Below, piece after piece: positions 26,191 through 35,448 of a stretch of 45,840 nt of DNA. The stretch's first letter is position 1, and every line of letters begins with the position of its first letter. Below the pieces are notes generated by a model. That model had not been told where the DNA came from and ran no database searches. It saw nothing but the letters and a program-made list of their open reading frames with translations. The position numbers and the translations under genes were made by a program. Source of the DNA: Gammaproteobacteria bacterium UBA6724 (GTDB taxonomy: Bacteria > Pseudomonadota > Gammaproteobacteria > Pseudomonadales > Azotimanducaceae); contig DKIG01000027.1 of the NCBI GenBank assembly GCA_002454165.1, positions 1-45,840 of the forward strand. The letters run 5' to 3'.

Positions 26191-28890
26191 ATGAGTTCAT
26201 CCATCACGGTTCGGAAGCAAAAATATACTATTTATCCATTTGATCACCTCAGCGCTGAGTCAGTATCTCGGCTTCCTTATGCTTTAAAAATTCTCTTGGA
26301 AAATCTGCTGCGCCATCAGGCTCAGCCCCATGTTGACGATGCGGACATTCAGGCATTGGTGAACTGGGACCCTAAAGCCGAGCCGAACACTGAAATCGCT
26401 TTTGTGCCGGCCAGAGTCCTGTTGCAGGATTTTACCGGTGTCCCCGCCATCGTTGATCTGGCAGCCATGCGTAACGCTATGGCCGACCTTGGCGGCGATG
26501 TCAGCAAAATCAATCCCCAGGTGCCGGTGGATCTAGTGATTGACCATTCCGTGATGGTGGATACCTTCGGTAGCGCCAGTGCTCTGGAGGAAAACACCAA
26601 CATTGAAATCGGCAGGAACATTGAGCGCTACAAATTCCTGCGTTGGGGGCAAGAAGCCTTTGACAATTTTAAGGTGGTGCCGCCGGGCACGGGTATCGTG
26701 CATCAGGTGAATCTGGAATACCTCGCCAGGGGTGTGTTCGTTTCCAAACAGGAAGGCAAAACAGTCGCTTACCCGGACACACTGGTCGGCACTGATTCAC
26801 ACACGACAATGATCAATGGTCTAGGCGTGCTCGGCTGGGGAGTCGGCGGCATTGAAGCAGAAGCCGCCATGCTGGGTCAGCCCATTAGTATGCTGATACC
26901 CCAGGTAGTCGGATTTGAATTCACTGGAAAGCTCAGGGAAGGCACAACGGCAACCGACCTGGTGTTGACGGTGACACAAATGCTACGGCAACAAGGTGTG
27001 GTGGGCAAATTTGTCGAGTTCTGGGGTTCGGGCTTGCAGGCCATGTCTCTCGCTGACCGGGCGACCATTGCCAACATGGCACCGGAATATGGAGCAACCT
27101 GCGGTATCTTCCCGATGGATGAAAAAACCATTGACTATCTGCGACTCACTGGACGGGAAGAGGCGCAACTGGAACTGATTGAAACCTACATGAAAGCCAT
27201 GGGCATGTGGCACGACGGCACCGGAAAAAAAGCCATGTATTCAACCGATATGTCCCTTGATCTCGGCGCTGTGATGCCCTGCATATCGGGACCAAAACGC
27301 CCTCAGGACCGTATCCTGCTGCCCAACGCCAAGGCGTCCTTCCAAAATACATTGGCTGAGTTCCGGGCACTTAAGATGTCGGATCTTGACAAGCGCAAGG
27401 GCAGTACTCAGCCATCTGAGCAGTCGGGCAATGAATTACAAGACGGGGCGATCGTCATCGCTGCCATCACAAGTTGTACTAACACTTCAAATCCTGCGGT
27501 ATTGGTGGCCGCTGGATTGCTCGCCAGGAAAGCACATGAAAAAGGACTCACTACCAAACCCTGGGTTAAAACCAGCCTCGCCCCCGGTTCCAAGACCGTC
27601 ACCGATTATCTCAGCAAGGCAGGGTTGATGGTAGATCTGGAACAACTCGGTTTTTATCTGGTGGGTTATGGCTGCACCACCTGTATCGGTAATTCAGGAC
27701 CCCTCGCCGAAGAGATAGAACAGAATATTGAAAAGAATGATCTGTTGGTTACATCCGTCCTGTCCGGGAATCGAAACTTTGAAGGACGCATTCATCCCCT
27801 GGTACGCGCTAACTATCTTGCCTCTCCGCCCCTGGTTGTCGCCTACGCTCTCGCAGGCACGATGGATTTTGACCTTACCCAGGATTCGTTTGGCGAAGAC
27901 CAGGCAGGCAATCCGATCATGCTTGCTGACATCTGGCCAGTTACTGAGGACATTGAGGCAATCATCAACCAGCATCTTAGACCAGAGATGTTTCGGGAAA
28001 AATATGCCGATGTTTATAATGGCAATCAAATGTGGAACGAGCTTGAAGTTACAGATTCAACCCAATTTGATTGGCCCCTATCCACCTATGTTAAGAAACC
28101 AGGTTTTTTTGACACCCTTGTTGACTCTTTTGATCAGCACATCGGAGCGCCCAATCAGGTTGAGGCAATTCCCAATGCTCGTTGCCTGATTAAAGCGGGC
28201 GACAGCATCACTACTGACCATATTTCCCCCGCTGGTAGCATTGATGGAGAAAGCCCCGCCGGCAAATATCTGGAGAGTCATCAGATCCAACCAAGGGACT
28301 TCAATTCTTACGGTTCAAGACGGGGCAATCATGAGGTGATGATGCGCGGCACCTTCGCAAATGTGCGTTTTCGCAACCAACTTGCCCCCGGTACAGAAGG
28401 TGGTTGGACGCAACACTTGCCAACAGGTGAGACGATGTCCGTCTTTGCCTCGGCGGAAAAATATCGCGACGAAGGCGTCCCGCTAATTATTATTGCAGGC
28501 GCGGAATACGGTACCGGGTCGTCACGGGACTGGGCAGCGAAGGCTCCTTCCCTGCTTGGAGTGCGCGCGGTTATCGCGGTAGGTTACGAGCGCATTCATA
28601 GATCAAACCTGATCGGTATGGGTATCCTCCCGTTACAATTCCTGCCGGGTGAATCCGCAGAATCGCTTGGTTTGACTGGGCGCGAATGTTTCAGCATTGA
28701 GGCAGTTGGCGCAGAGCAGCAGCAGACGACCGTCCAGGCGGTAGATGATGATGGTGGCAAAAAAGAATTCACGGTTGATATTCGTATTGATACGCCCAAT
28801 GAATTTCTCTACTTTGCCAGTGGTGGCATCCTGCATTTTGTGCTGAAAAACATGCTCGGCAAGCAGGATCTTGCTACTCCTGCTCTCTAA
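26191..28890 (+). CDS. acnA: Aconitate hydratase A
   Basis: Isomerises citrate and isocitrate in the TCA cycle with a [4Fe-4S] cluster. The 899 residues align throughout with E. coli AcnA (891). Conserved blocks include QDFTGVPAIVDLAAMR, VGTDSHTTMINGLGVLGWG, the cluster cysteines in TSCTNTSN (Cys429) and YGCTTCIGNSG (Cys495, Cys498), GDSITTDHISPAGSI, and EYGTGSSRDWAAK in the swivel domain. The start at 26191 (MSSSITV) is preferred to 26152 because of the -10 box position and the family N-terminus. Monocistronic: its own promoter and a hairpin after the stop. Confidence 0.97.
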   Translation: MSSSITVRKQKYTIYPFDHLSAESVSRLPYALKILLENLLRHQAQPHVDDADIQALVNWDPKAEPNTEIAFVPARVLLQDFTGVPAIVDLAAMRNAMADLGGDVSKINPQVPVDLVIDHSVMVDTFGSASALEENTNIEIGRNIERYKFLRWGQEAFDNFKVVPPGTGIVHQVNLEYLARGVFVSKQEGKTVAYPDTLVGTDSHTTMINGLGVLGWGVGGIEAEAAMLGQPISMLIPQVVGFEFTGKLREGTTATDLVLTVTQMLRQQGVVGKFVEFWGSGLQAMSLADRATIANMAPEYGATCGIFPMDEKTIDYLRLTGREEAQLELIETYMKAMGMWHDGTGKKAMYSTDMSLDLGAVMPCISGPKRPQDRILLPNAKASFQNTLAEFRALKMSDLDKRKGSTQPSEQSGNELQDGAIVIAAITSCTNTSNPAVLVAAGLLARKAHEKGLTTKPWVKTSLAPGSKTVTDYLSKAGLMVDLEQLGFYLVGYGCTTCIGNSGPLAEEIEQNIEKNDLLVTSVLSGNRNFEGRIHPLVRANYLASPPLVVAYALAGTMDFDLTQDSFGEDQAGNPIMLADIWPVTEDIEAIINQHLRPEMFREKYADVYNGNQMWNELEVTDSTQFDWPLSTYVKKPGFFDTLVDSFDQHIGAPNQVEAIPNARCLIKAGDSITTDHISPAGSIDGESPAGKYLESHQIQPRDFNSYGSRRGNHEVMMRGTFANVRFRNQLAPGTEGGWTQHLPTGETMSVFASAEKYRDEGVPLIIIAGAEYGTGSSRDWAAKAPSLLGVRAVIAVGYERIHRSNLIGMGILPLQFLPGESAESLGLTGRECFSIEAVGAEQQQTTVQAVDDDGGKKEFTVDIRIDTPNEFLYFASGGILHFVLKNMLGKQDLATPAL

Positions 28891-28928
28891 TGCCTAAGCC
28901 AACAGCATTGCCCCTCCGTCTCCATCAG

Positions 28929-28950
28929 TCGCCCTGTTCGGTTAGGGCGA
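28929..28950 (+). terminator. Terminator-like hairpin after acnA
   Basis: TCGCCCT, eight-base loop, AGGGCGA, 39 bases after the acnA stop. The 7-bp stem is followed by a T/G-rich rather than a pure T tract, so intrinsic termination is plausible but not certain. Confidence 0.5.
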
Positions 28951-28965
28951 TGATGGTTGTTTATA

Positions 28966-29097
28966 CTAGCGGATGTCGTTGAGGGTGAGGCATCTGCCCT
29001 TGCGGTCTTCAATTCATTTTTGCGCGGGTTGGTAGCCGCCGATGTGGAAGTACCAGGCGGTCTCGGGGACAGCGCTGAAGTATTGCGTTTTTTATAC
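28966..29097 (-). pseudogene. Decayed fragment resembling type ISP restriction enzyme C-terminus
   Basis: Read on the minus strand, one frame gives KTQYFSAVPETAWYFHIGGY followed by QPAQK, a stop at 29016-29014, then IEDRKGRCLTLNDIR and another stop at 28968-28966. From memory, this matches the C-terminal block found in type ISP restriction-modification enzymes and related N6-methylases (form: VWEFHIGGYQVCEKWLKDRKGR). The TGA sits where homologues have Trp, as expected for TGG to TGA decay. A TAA at 29094-29092 breaks the upstream side. Only about 44 codons remain. It lies directly downstream of the intact methyltransferase on the same strand. Confidence 0.6.
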
Positions 29098-29186
29098 CTG
29101 GTTTTCCACGGGCCTGCGCGTCTGAATCTCTTTTAGCGGTAATTAATTCATGAAGAACCAATGCTATTATTTTGCTATAAATTTTC

Positions 29187-29996
29187 TTAGCCATGTGAAA
29201 ATAATCCCCGCGGCATCAATTCAGTTTTTTCCAATTGAATTATTCTTTCGTATCCCCATTTTACAAACTGAGGATTTTTCTCAAAACAAATGAAATTTCT
29301 TTCATTCTTTTTACACACGACTGGGGTTGTACCAACTCCGCTGAACGGATCCAAGACCAGATCATCTTTGTTTGAACTTGCTAGTATGATTCTTTCAAAA
29401 AGTTTTTCCGGTTTTTGAATTGTATTAAGTGTTTCCCTGCTGACTAACTCTTTCGATTTATAAGTTAGTTGTTTTATATCTCCCCAAACATCACCTGGAT
29501 TTTTCCCTTTGTCATTAAATTTTGTTTTGTTAAATTTACCGCTGGTGACAGATGGTACATTTTCGCATCTTAACCGATGCTCAAGTTCGACGAGTTGTGG
29601 CACCCTGATTGCATCCAAATTAAATGTTTTCGGTTTGCAGCCTTTAACAAAGTAGCAAATTACATCATAGTTATTGGTATAACTGATTCGCCCTTGAGCG
29701 AGTCTGCTAGGCTGATACCAAATGATTTTTGATTTAAGATTCAGGTAGGGTCGGTAATCAATAAAATCAATGCAGTCTTGTTTGCCAAACAAATACAGGG
29801 CGCCGCCGTCTTTCAATTTTCTTGAGAGAATTTTTAATAAATGAAAATTGAATTCTTGAATAGAACTGACTCGGTCCCATTCGTTTGTTGTGATTCCGTA
29901 TGGACCATCGCAAATAATTAGATCAATGCTGCTGTTTTTGACTTGCGGTAACAATTCAAAAGCATCTCCCTGAGTAATTTTATTCTGTTCAATCAT
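29187..29996 (-). CDS. Beta-class DNA methyltransferase (N6-adenine or N4-cytosine)
   Basis: A site-specific DNA methyltransferase of 269 residues. Catalytic motif IV appears near the N-terminus as CDGPYGI (a DPPY variant, about residues 29-35), and the SAM-binding motif I, LDPFSGVGTT, near the C-terminus. That order (IV, target recognition, then X-I) defines the beta class. The motif QKPEKLFERII precedes motif I as is usual. The gene is strongly AT-rich compared with acnA and cox15 around it, suggesting recent transfer. No intact restriction endonuclease is next to it; a decayed restriction-modification fragment follows. The DGPYG variant still has the Pro-Tyr pair, so activity is likely. 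Recognition site unknown. Confidence 0.88.
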   Translation of the reverse strand: MIEQNKITQGDAFELLPQVKNSSIDLIICDGPYGITTNEWDRVSSIQEFNFHLLKILSRKLKDGGALYLFGKQDCIDFIDYRPYLNLKSKIIWYQPSRLAQGRISYTNNYDVICYFVKGCKPKTFNLDAIRVPQLVELEHRLRCENVPSVTSGKFNKTKFNDKGKNPGDVWGDIKQLTYKSKELVSRETLNTIQKPEKLFERIILASSNKDDLVLDPFSGVGTTPVVCKKNERNFICFEKNPQFVKWGYERIIQLEKTELMPRGLFSHG

Positions 29997-30286
29997 GCTA
30001 CATTGTCCGTTTCCATGTTAAGCACTCGCAACAATTCCTTGCTGAAAAATGAGCGAGCACCTGGTTGGATTTGTTAAAAAATTGCAACATTGATTAACAA
30101 GTTTACTCAAGAATATCAGCAAAATACAGGGCAACTTGATGCCAGGGTTGCTGGGCGCCTAGCCTGCTGAATACCAGACACTGCTTGCTATAAACTGCTT
30201 GTTATTAAAAGCGTCTCAATAATGCTCGGGGTATAAAGCATGCTGGGAGGTTTTATTGATCCTCTCCGTCGGACTGGGAGCCTTGG
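29997..30286. other. Gene-free AT-rich interval upstream of cox15
   Basis: No gene, tRNA or long inverted repeat is visible in these 290 bases. A TATAAA at 30232-30237 and a GGGAG ribosome site at 30276-30280 probably belong to cox15. The AT-rich left half looks like flanking DNA of the methyltransferase island. Confidence 0.5.
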
Positions 30287-31309
30287 ATGACATCACGCAA
30301 TCGGATACTGGTAAATTGGCTTGTCATAGTCTGCGCGACGGTCTATCTGATGATTGTTGTCGGTGGAATTACCCGTCTGACACAAAGTGGCTTGTCAATG
30401 GTGGACTGGCAACCGGTGATGGGTGTCATGCCGCCTCTTGGAGATGCAGACTGGCAAGACGCTTTTGAAGCCTACCAGCAATATCCTGAGTATCAGAAGC
30501 TCAATCAGGGGATGAGCCTTGAGGCATTTAAGTCTATCTTCTACTGGGAGTATGGGCACAGGCTACTCGGCCGAATCCTGGGGGTTATTTTCCTTGTCCC
30601 TTTTGCGATATTGCTTGCCATGGGTCGAATTGAGCGACGCTGGGTGCCGAGGTTGTGGTTAGTTTTTGCTCTGGGGGGCATTCAGGGATTGGCTGGCTGG
30701 TATATGGTCAAGAGTGGCTTGGTTGATGTGCCAGAGGTGAGCCATTATCGGCTGGCGTTACACCTCCTGCTTGCCCTGTGCATCATGGTTTATCTTTTAT
30801 GGTTAATCTTTGATATAGGAGGACTTGCCAAACAAAGGGTTCGCATATCGGAGCATTTTCCCCAGTTGGTCGTGATGCTGGCAGCTCTCCTGATGCTGCA
30901 AATTATTGTCGGGGCTTTTGCCGCAGGGTTGAAAGCCGGGCATGGATTCAACACCTATCCGCTCATGCAGGGTCAATGGCTGGCGGATGCTGCCCTGATG
31001 ATGACGCCCAGTTGGATGAATTTTGTTGAGAACGGCGTCATGATTCAGTTTATACATCGCTGGTTGGGGGCGGTGCTCGTTGTGACGGTTCTCTGGCTTG
31101 CCTTCTGGGCGATGAGGCTGGGGGCGCTGGTCAAGCCAGGTCTTAGCCTGCTGGCGATTACCCTGGTGCAATTTATTTTGGGTGTGCTGACGCTCATCTT
31201 TTATGTGCCGGTTGTCTTGGGTAGCCTGCATCAACTACTTGGAACCTTGATGGTGCTGGTCACAACCTATCTGCTATATCTGACCCGACCTGCCGCTCAG
31301 AGGGTGTAA
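30287..31309 (+). CDS. ctaA: Heme A synthase (COX15/CtaA, type 2)
   Basis: Oxidises the methyl group of heme O to give heme A for aa3-type cytochrome oxidase, in the inner membrane. The 340 residues have about eight membrane spans arranged as two four-helix halves. Conserved heme ligands and loops are VVGGITRLTQSGLSMVDWQP, EYGHRLLGRILG, HLLLALCIM, IQFIHRWLGAV and SLHQLLGTLMVL. The WQP.MG.MPP segment marks the alphaproteobacterial/mitochondrial-like type. The start has GGGAG six bases upstream. No other oxidase gene is present nearby, so it acts with genes elsewhere. It implies aerobic respiration. Confidence 0.95.
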   Translation: MTSRNRILVNWLVIVCATVYLMIVVGGITRLTQSGLSMVDWQPVMGVMPPLGDADWQDAFEAYQQYPEYQKLNQGMSLEAFKSIFYWEYGHRLLGRILGVIFLVPFAILLAMGRIERRWVPRLWLVFALGGIQGLAGWYMVKSGLVDVPEVSHYRLALHLLLALCIMVYLLWLIFDIGGLAKQRVRISEHFPQLVVMLAALLMLQIIVGAFAAGLKAGHGFNTYPLMQGQWLADAALMMTPSWMNFVENGVMIQFIHRWLGAVLVVTVLWLAFWAMRLGALVKPGLSLLAITLVQFILGVLTLIFYVPVVLGSLHQLLGTLMVLVTTYLLYLTRPAAQRV

Positions 31310-31340
31310 AACTTTCATTAAAAGCTAAGGCGTGAAATCT

Positions 31341-33143
31341 ATGCGAGTCAGTATCGCTCAAATCAACACGACCCCAGGTGACTTCATCGGTAACCAGGCG
31401 AGAATCATCTGGGGAATTCAACAGGCGGATGCTTCAGACTCGGATCTGGTGGTCTTTCCTGAGCTCAGCATCCCGGGTTACCTGAGCCAGGACCTCATGT
31501 ATAACTCTGATTTTATTGACCGTAATCTACAGGTCTTGCAGGAGTTGCAGACGCTATCGGCAGACTGTCATGACGGGCTACATATAGTAGTGGGGTATAT
31601 TGACCCTAACCCGCATCTTGGCAAACCCTTCCGCAACATGGCAGCCGTGTTGCATCGTGGCGAAGTGCTTTGTACTTATCAGAAACAACTTTTGCCCTTT
31701 TATGATGTGTTTGATGAGTTGCGATATTTTGAACCGGGGACCACAACCACCAGTTTTGATCTGGCGGGTAAAAAAGTCGGTCTTGCCATCTGCGAAGACC
31801 TGTGGAACGACAAGGCTTCCGATGACTACAACTATGCCGACAACCCGCTTGAACAATATCGGGCGATGGGGGTGGAATTACTTATTTCCCTGAACAGCTC
31901 TCCCTTTGTTCAGCACAAATGTTTACAGCGATTGTCGGCAATGGCGGCGGCAACGGAAGGCGGACTCACGGTGATCTATGTGAATCAGTGTGGCGGCCAG
32001 GATGAGTTGGTGTTTGATGGGCAGAGTTTTGTGGCGAGCGGCAATCGTCTTGTGTATCTCAGCGAAACAATTTTTGAGGATACTTGCGATCTGGTTGAAC
32101 TTGATGCGGTTTTTGATAAACGGACGCCCGAAAAAAACCTCTCGGAATTTCCCTGGATACTCAGGGGACAAGAGCTCAATCCGCAACTTTCTGACAAGCA
32201 GGTCCCACTGGTAGATCTGCTGATATTGGGACTTAAAGACTATGCCATCAAGTCGGGGTTCAGGGACCTGGTGCTTGCCTCCAGTGGTGGTGTTGATAGT
32301 GCGGTGGTCTGCAAACTTGCCTGTGACGCCCTAGGTGCCCGGCATGTACATGCCGTTAGAATGCCCTCAATATATACCAGTGAAGAATCAACGGTGGATG
32401 CACGGCAACTGCATGACAATCTGGGCTGCTGGGATTATGAGGTGCCTGTTGAGCATGAGTCACTGGTGCAGTTGTTGGGGGCAGGGTATCAGGGGCAGCC
32501 GGACTCAGAAAATCTGGTGACTCAGAAGCTGGCAATGGCGGGCTACAATCAGGTCGCCGATGAAAATATACAGGCAAGGTTGCGAGACTTGTACTTGATG
32601 TACTTCAGCAATGCCTATGGTGCCATGCCCCTGTCAACAGGCAACAAAACGGAATCTGGTTGCGGTTATTTCACTCATTTTGATATGAGTTTTTCCTACG
32701 CCCCGATAAAGGACATCTATAAGTTTCAGGTGCTGGATATCGCCGCATCAGATCCCAGGGTGCCAGTAAATATCTGGCAGAAGCCGCCCTCGGCGGAACT
32801 GCTCCTGGGGCAGACGGATGAACAAAGCCTGTTGCCCTATGCCCTCCTTGACCCGATTGTGATGGCTTATGTTGAGGACTATGTCACCCAGTTTGCGCAG
32901 TTCATCGGTTGGGTTAGGGATATGACCCGGGCACAGCAGAAAATATCAGGCAACGAACAGCAACTTGTTACCTGGCTAGAGTCATCGGCGGCCCACTCGG
33001 ACTACAACAGAATCGTCAGCCTCATAGGGAAGATGGAATACAAAAGACGCCAGACCTGCCCGGGTACCAAGGTGTCCAGAGTTGCCTTCGGTACAGGCAG
33101 ACGGATACCCCTGGTTGAAAAATGGTCGCCGGAGCCGAAATGA
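31341..33143 (+). CDS. nadE: Glutamine-dependent NAD+ synthetase
   Basis: Amidates nicotinic acid adenine dinucleotide to NAD+ using ammonia released from glutamine. The N-terminal nitrilase-type glutaminase domain (about 1-270) shows its catalytic triad: VFPELSIPGY (Glu), YQKQLLPFYDVFDE (Lys) and AICEDLWND (Cys). The C-terminal synthetase domain begins with the PP-loop LASSGGVDSAVV at about residue 310. The 600-residue two-domain form is longer than the common 540-residue bacterial type. ATG 31341 has TAAGG ten bases upstream; a GTG at 31332 is too close to that site. It is convergent with the AstE-like gene, with 13 bases between. Confidence 0.95.
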   Translation: MRVSIAQINTTPGDFIGNQARIIWGIQQADASDSDLVVFPELSIPGYLSQDLMYNSDFIDRNLQVLQELQTLSADCHDGLHIVVGYIDPNPHLGKPFRNMAAVLHRGEVLCTYQKQLLPFYDVFDELRYFEPGTTTTSFDLAGKKVGLAICEDLWNDKASDDYNYADNPLEQYRAMGVELLISLNSSPFVQHKCLQRLSAMAAATEGGLTVIYVNQCGGQDELVFDGQSFVASGNRLVYLSETIFEDTCDLVELDAVFDKRTPEKNLSEFPWILRGQELNPQLSDKQVPLVDLLILGLKDYAIKSGFRDLVLASSGGVDSAVVCKLACDALGARHVHAVRMPSIYTSEESTVDARQLHDNLGCWDYEVPVEHESLVQLLGAGYQGQPDSENLVTQKLAMAGYNQVADENIQARLRDLYLMYFSNAYGAMPLSTGNKTESGCGYFTHFDMSFSYAPIKDIYKFQVLDIAASDPRVPVNIWQKPPSAELLLGQTDEQSLLPYALLDPIVMAYVEDYVTQFAQFIGWVRDMTRAQQKISGNEQQLVTWLESSAAHSDYNRIVSLIGKMEYKRRQTCPGTKVSRVAFGTGRRIPLVEKWSPEPK

Positions 33144-33156
33144 ATTTAAGTTGCTG

Positions 33157-34209
33157 TTATGCAGTGCTTGATGCCGGCATGAAGTAAAGCAGGCAATCAT
33201 TGTTGGCAACCGTTGAATCCGTGGTCGCCATAAATATGGTCATGGGTATGCGGGTCTTCAGAATGCCATTTGCCTGGCTAAAACAGGCATCAAACCTATC
33301 CATGCCAGATGCCGTCCTGGCTACTAGATGCCGGTGTTCCGCCCCCTGCTTAAACCAGCCTAGGGTGATTCCTGCTTCCAGTGGCTGGAAATTCAAACGA
33401 TCAAGGGTGTTAATCATCGTGAGGTCGGCGGCATGGTTCACGGAACTTGAATAGGCAACTTTCAACTGTCTTTGTGTTTCCAGCCGTAGCGGGTGAATCA
33501 GACAGTGGAGTTCGTCCTTGGCAAGATCAGACAATTGACTTGCCTGGACGAACTGCCGGAGGGTCTGATATGCCAGGGCATCGGCATTCGGGTCCATCAA
33601 ACTGCCAAATTCCACCGTGACGATGAGCATGTCATCTCTTGTATGCTCCATCAGAGTTCCAAGTTTCTGATCAAGAATCGCCAGAGTCGGTGCGAAAAAG
33701 GAAGCCAGCCTTTTAATGCTTTCGGTATCCTGGACGGCAACGCAAAACGGCTGGCTGTGGGAAGAAGTGTTGTGTGTGTCAATAACGGCTTCTGGCTGAA
33801 ATTCGTGTAGCAGTTGCAGGATGTTTTGCGTCAGCCGCCGCTGACCCTCTGCTACTTGTGAGTTTTCGCTAAAGCAGCGGTTAAGATCATGTTCGTGCGG
33901 CAGATAGCGATGAGAAAGCACCGGCGGCGCCAGTGCGGCATCCACCGCCGCAACGAGAATGCCCAGCCGGGTTGCGGGACGCCTGCCTTGGCGGAAGTCG
34001 TTGACAAGTAGTTGATGGATTGCCTTCAATCCTGAGGGTTCATTACCATGGAGAAGGGTGACAATGGCGCGGCTCCTTGAGTTGTCCACACCTTCAATGG
34101 TGATCCATGTCGGTTGTTTGAGGATGGAGAGGAACTCAACATGGTCTTCGCCGAGCCTTTCCAGGTCTGGTGCCTGGAGGTGTAGAATATCTGGCTGAGT
34201 ATTGATCAT
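33157..34209 (-). CDS. AstE/aspartoacylase-like M14-type zinc deacylase
   Basis: Cytosolic zinc-dependent hydrolase of the succinylglutamate desuccinylase/aspartoacylase family, expected to remove an acyl group from an amino acid or similar amide. The 350 residues contain the zinc site pieces TLLHGNEPSG (His and Glu) and IDTHNTSSHS (third His), and a TVEFGS segment that should hold the catalytic Glu. No astCADB genes are nearby, so a role in arginine succinylation is not supported. It is divergent from a YbdK-type ligase with only 40 bases between starts, and I infer a shared substrate family or control. The true substrate is unknown. Confidence 0.8.
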   Translation of the reverse strand: MINTQPDILHLQAPDLERLGEDHVEFLSILKQPTWITIEGVDNSRSRAIVTLLHGNEPSGLKAIHQLLVNDFRQGRRPATRLGILVAAVDAALAPPVLSHRYLPHEHDLNRCFSENSQVAEGQRRLTQNILQLLHEFQPEAVIDTHNTSSHSQPFCVAVQDTESIKRLASFFAPTLAILDQKLGTLMEHTRDDMLIVTVEFGSLMDPNADALAYQTLRQFVQASQLSDLAKDELHCLIHPLRLETQRQLKVAYSSSVNHAADLTMINTLDRLNFQPLEAGITLGWFKQGAEHRHLVARTASGMDRFDACFSQANGILKTRIPMTIFMATTDSTVANNDCLLYFMPASSTA

Positions 34210-34249
34210 TTTGATATATCATCGGTTATCTAATCCAGGTCTAATCATA

Positions 34250-35386
34250 ATGCATCTTGTGGAACCTGCCCTAACATTGGGCGTAGAAGAAGAATACCTG
34301 CTGGTTGATACCAACTCGCGCGATCTGGTCGCCGACCCCCCACGCGAGCTGATGGATGAATGTGTGCGCCTACTTGGCGACCAGGTCAGCCCAGAGTTGA
34401 TGCGGGCGCAGATTGAAGTCGGTACTCCTGTGTGCCAGTCGGTTGCTGATGTCCGGCGGGAAATAAAACGTCTGCGCGGCGTGATAGCGGAAGTCAGTCA
34501 GCGGTTCGGCTTTGCGCCCCTCGCCGTGTCCACCCATCCCTTCGCCAGCTGGGCGCAACAAAAACTGACCGAACGGGAAAGATACTCTGCCCTGACGGCG
34601 GAAATGCAAGCGACGGCAAGGCGACTGCTGATTTGTGGCACGCATGTTCATGTCGGCATTGAAGATAATGAACTGCGAATTGATTTGATGAACCAGCTCA
34701 GCTACTTCTTGCCGCATCTGCTAGCACTGTCCTGTTCATCACCCTTCTGGGCAGGGGAAGACACTGGTTTGAAGTCATATCGCTTGACAGTGTTTGACGC
34801 TCTCCCGAGGACCGGTATCCCTGAACAGTTCTCCAGTTTTGCCGAATATGAAAGGCATGTGGGGGTGTTGGTTGAAGCCGGGATGATTGAGGATGCCAGC
34901 ATGATTTGGTGGGACCTTCGTCCCAGTACGCGTTTCCCGACCCTGGAAACTAGAATCATGGATGTGATCACTAATCTGGAACATGCGGTGAGTCTGGTGG
35001 CGCTGACCGTGTGTCTGCTCCGCATGTTGTATCGCACCAGAGTGAAAAACCAGCGGTGGCGCGTCTATGCCAATATGTTAATCAACGAAAACAGATGGCG
35101 TGCCATGCGCTACTCCTATGATGAGGGACTGATTGACTTCGCGAAGGGTGTAGTCGTCCCTTACCGGGAACTTCTGGATGAGATTATTGAGTTTATTGAA
35201 GAGGACGCAGACTATCTCGGCTGCCTGGATGAAATTCACAATTTGAAGCAGATAACTGCGTCAGGGACCAGTGCCCATCATCAACTTCACCAGTATCAGC
35301 AGGCTATTGACCAGGGTGTGGCGCATGATGCGGCACTGAAGCAGGTGGTTGACTGGTTGATTGAGGAAACGGTCAGGGATCTGTGA
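34250..35386 (+). CDS. YbdK-type carboxylate-amine ligase (GCS2 family)
   Basis: ATP-dependent ligase related to glutamate-cysteine ligase; family members join a carboxylate such as glutamate to an amine. The 378 residues show LGVEEEYLLVD at the start of the fold, VGTPVCQSVADVR, ICGTHVHVGIED and SSPFWAGEDTGLKSYR, then WWDLRPSTRFPTLETRIMD, all typical. ATG 34250 (MHLVEP) is chosen over an upstream TTG at 34202 because the fold begins there and overlap with the divergent gene is avoided. E. coli YbdK has only weak gamma-glutamylcysteine activity, so the product here is uncertain. No ergothioneine or glutathione genes are nearby. Confidence 0.88.
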   Translation: MHLVEPALTLGVEEEYLLVDTNSRDLVADPPRELMDECVRLLGDQVSPELMRAQIEVGTPVCQSVADVRREIKRLRGVIAEVSQRFGFAPLAVSTHPFASWAQQKLTERERYSALTAEMQATARRLLICGTHVHVGIEDNELRIDLMNQLSYFLPHLLALSCSSPFWAGEDTGLKSYRLTVFDALPRTGIPEQFSSFAEYERHVGVLVEAGMIEDASMIWWDLRPSTRFPTLETRIMDVITNLEHAVSLVALTVCLLRMLYRTRVKNQRWRVYANMLINENRWRAMRYSYDEGLIDFAKGVVVPYRELLDEIIEFIEEDADYLGCLDEIHNLKQITASGTSAHHQLHQYQQAIDQGVAHDAALKQVVDWLIEETVRDL

Positions 35387-35448
35387 GCAGGGCATTTGAG
35401 TAAAGCGTTTGAGTCGGGCGCGTAAAAAACAGTAGCGAGGAGCCTAGC

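Noticed and set aside
29009..29194. Minus-strand 61-codon frame after the methyltransferase
   Set aside because: It is in a different frame from the recognisable restriction-enzyme-like fragment and has no family resemblance; it appears only because that region is decayed.
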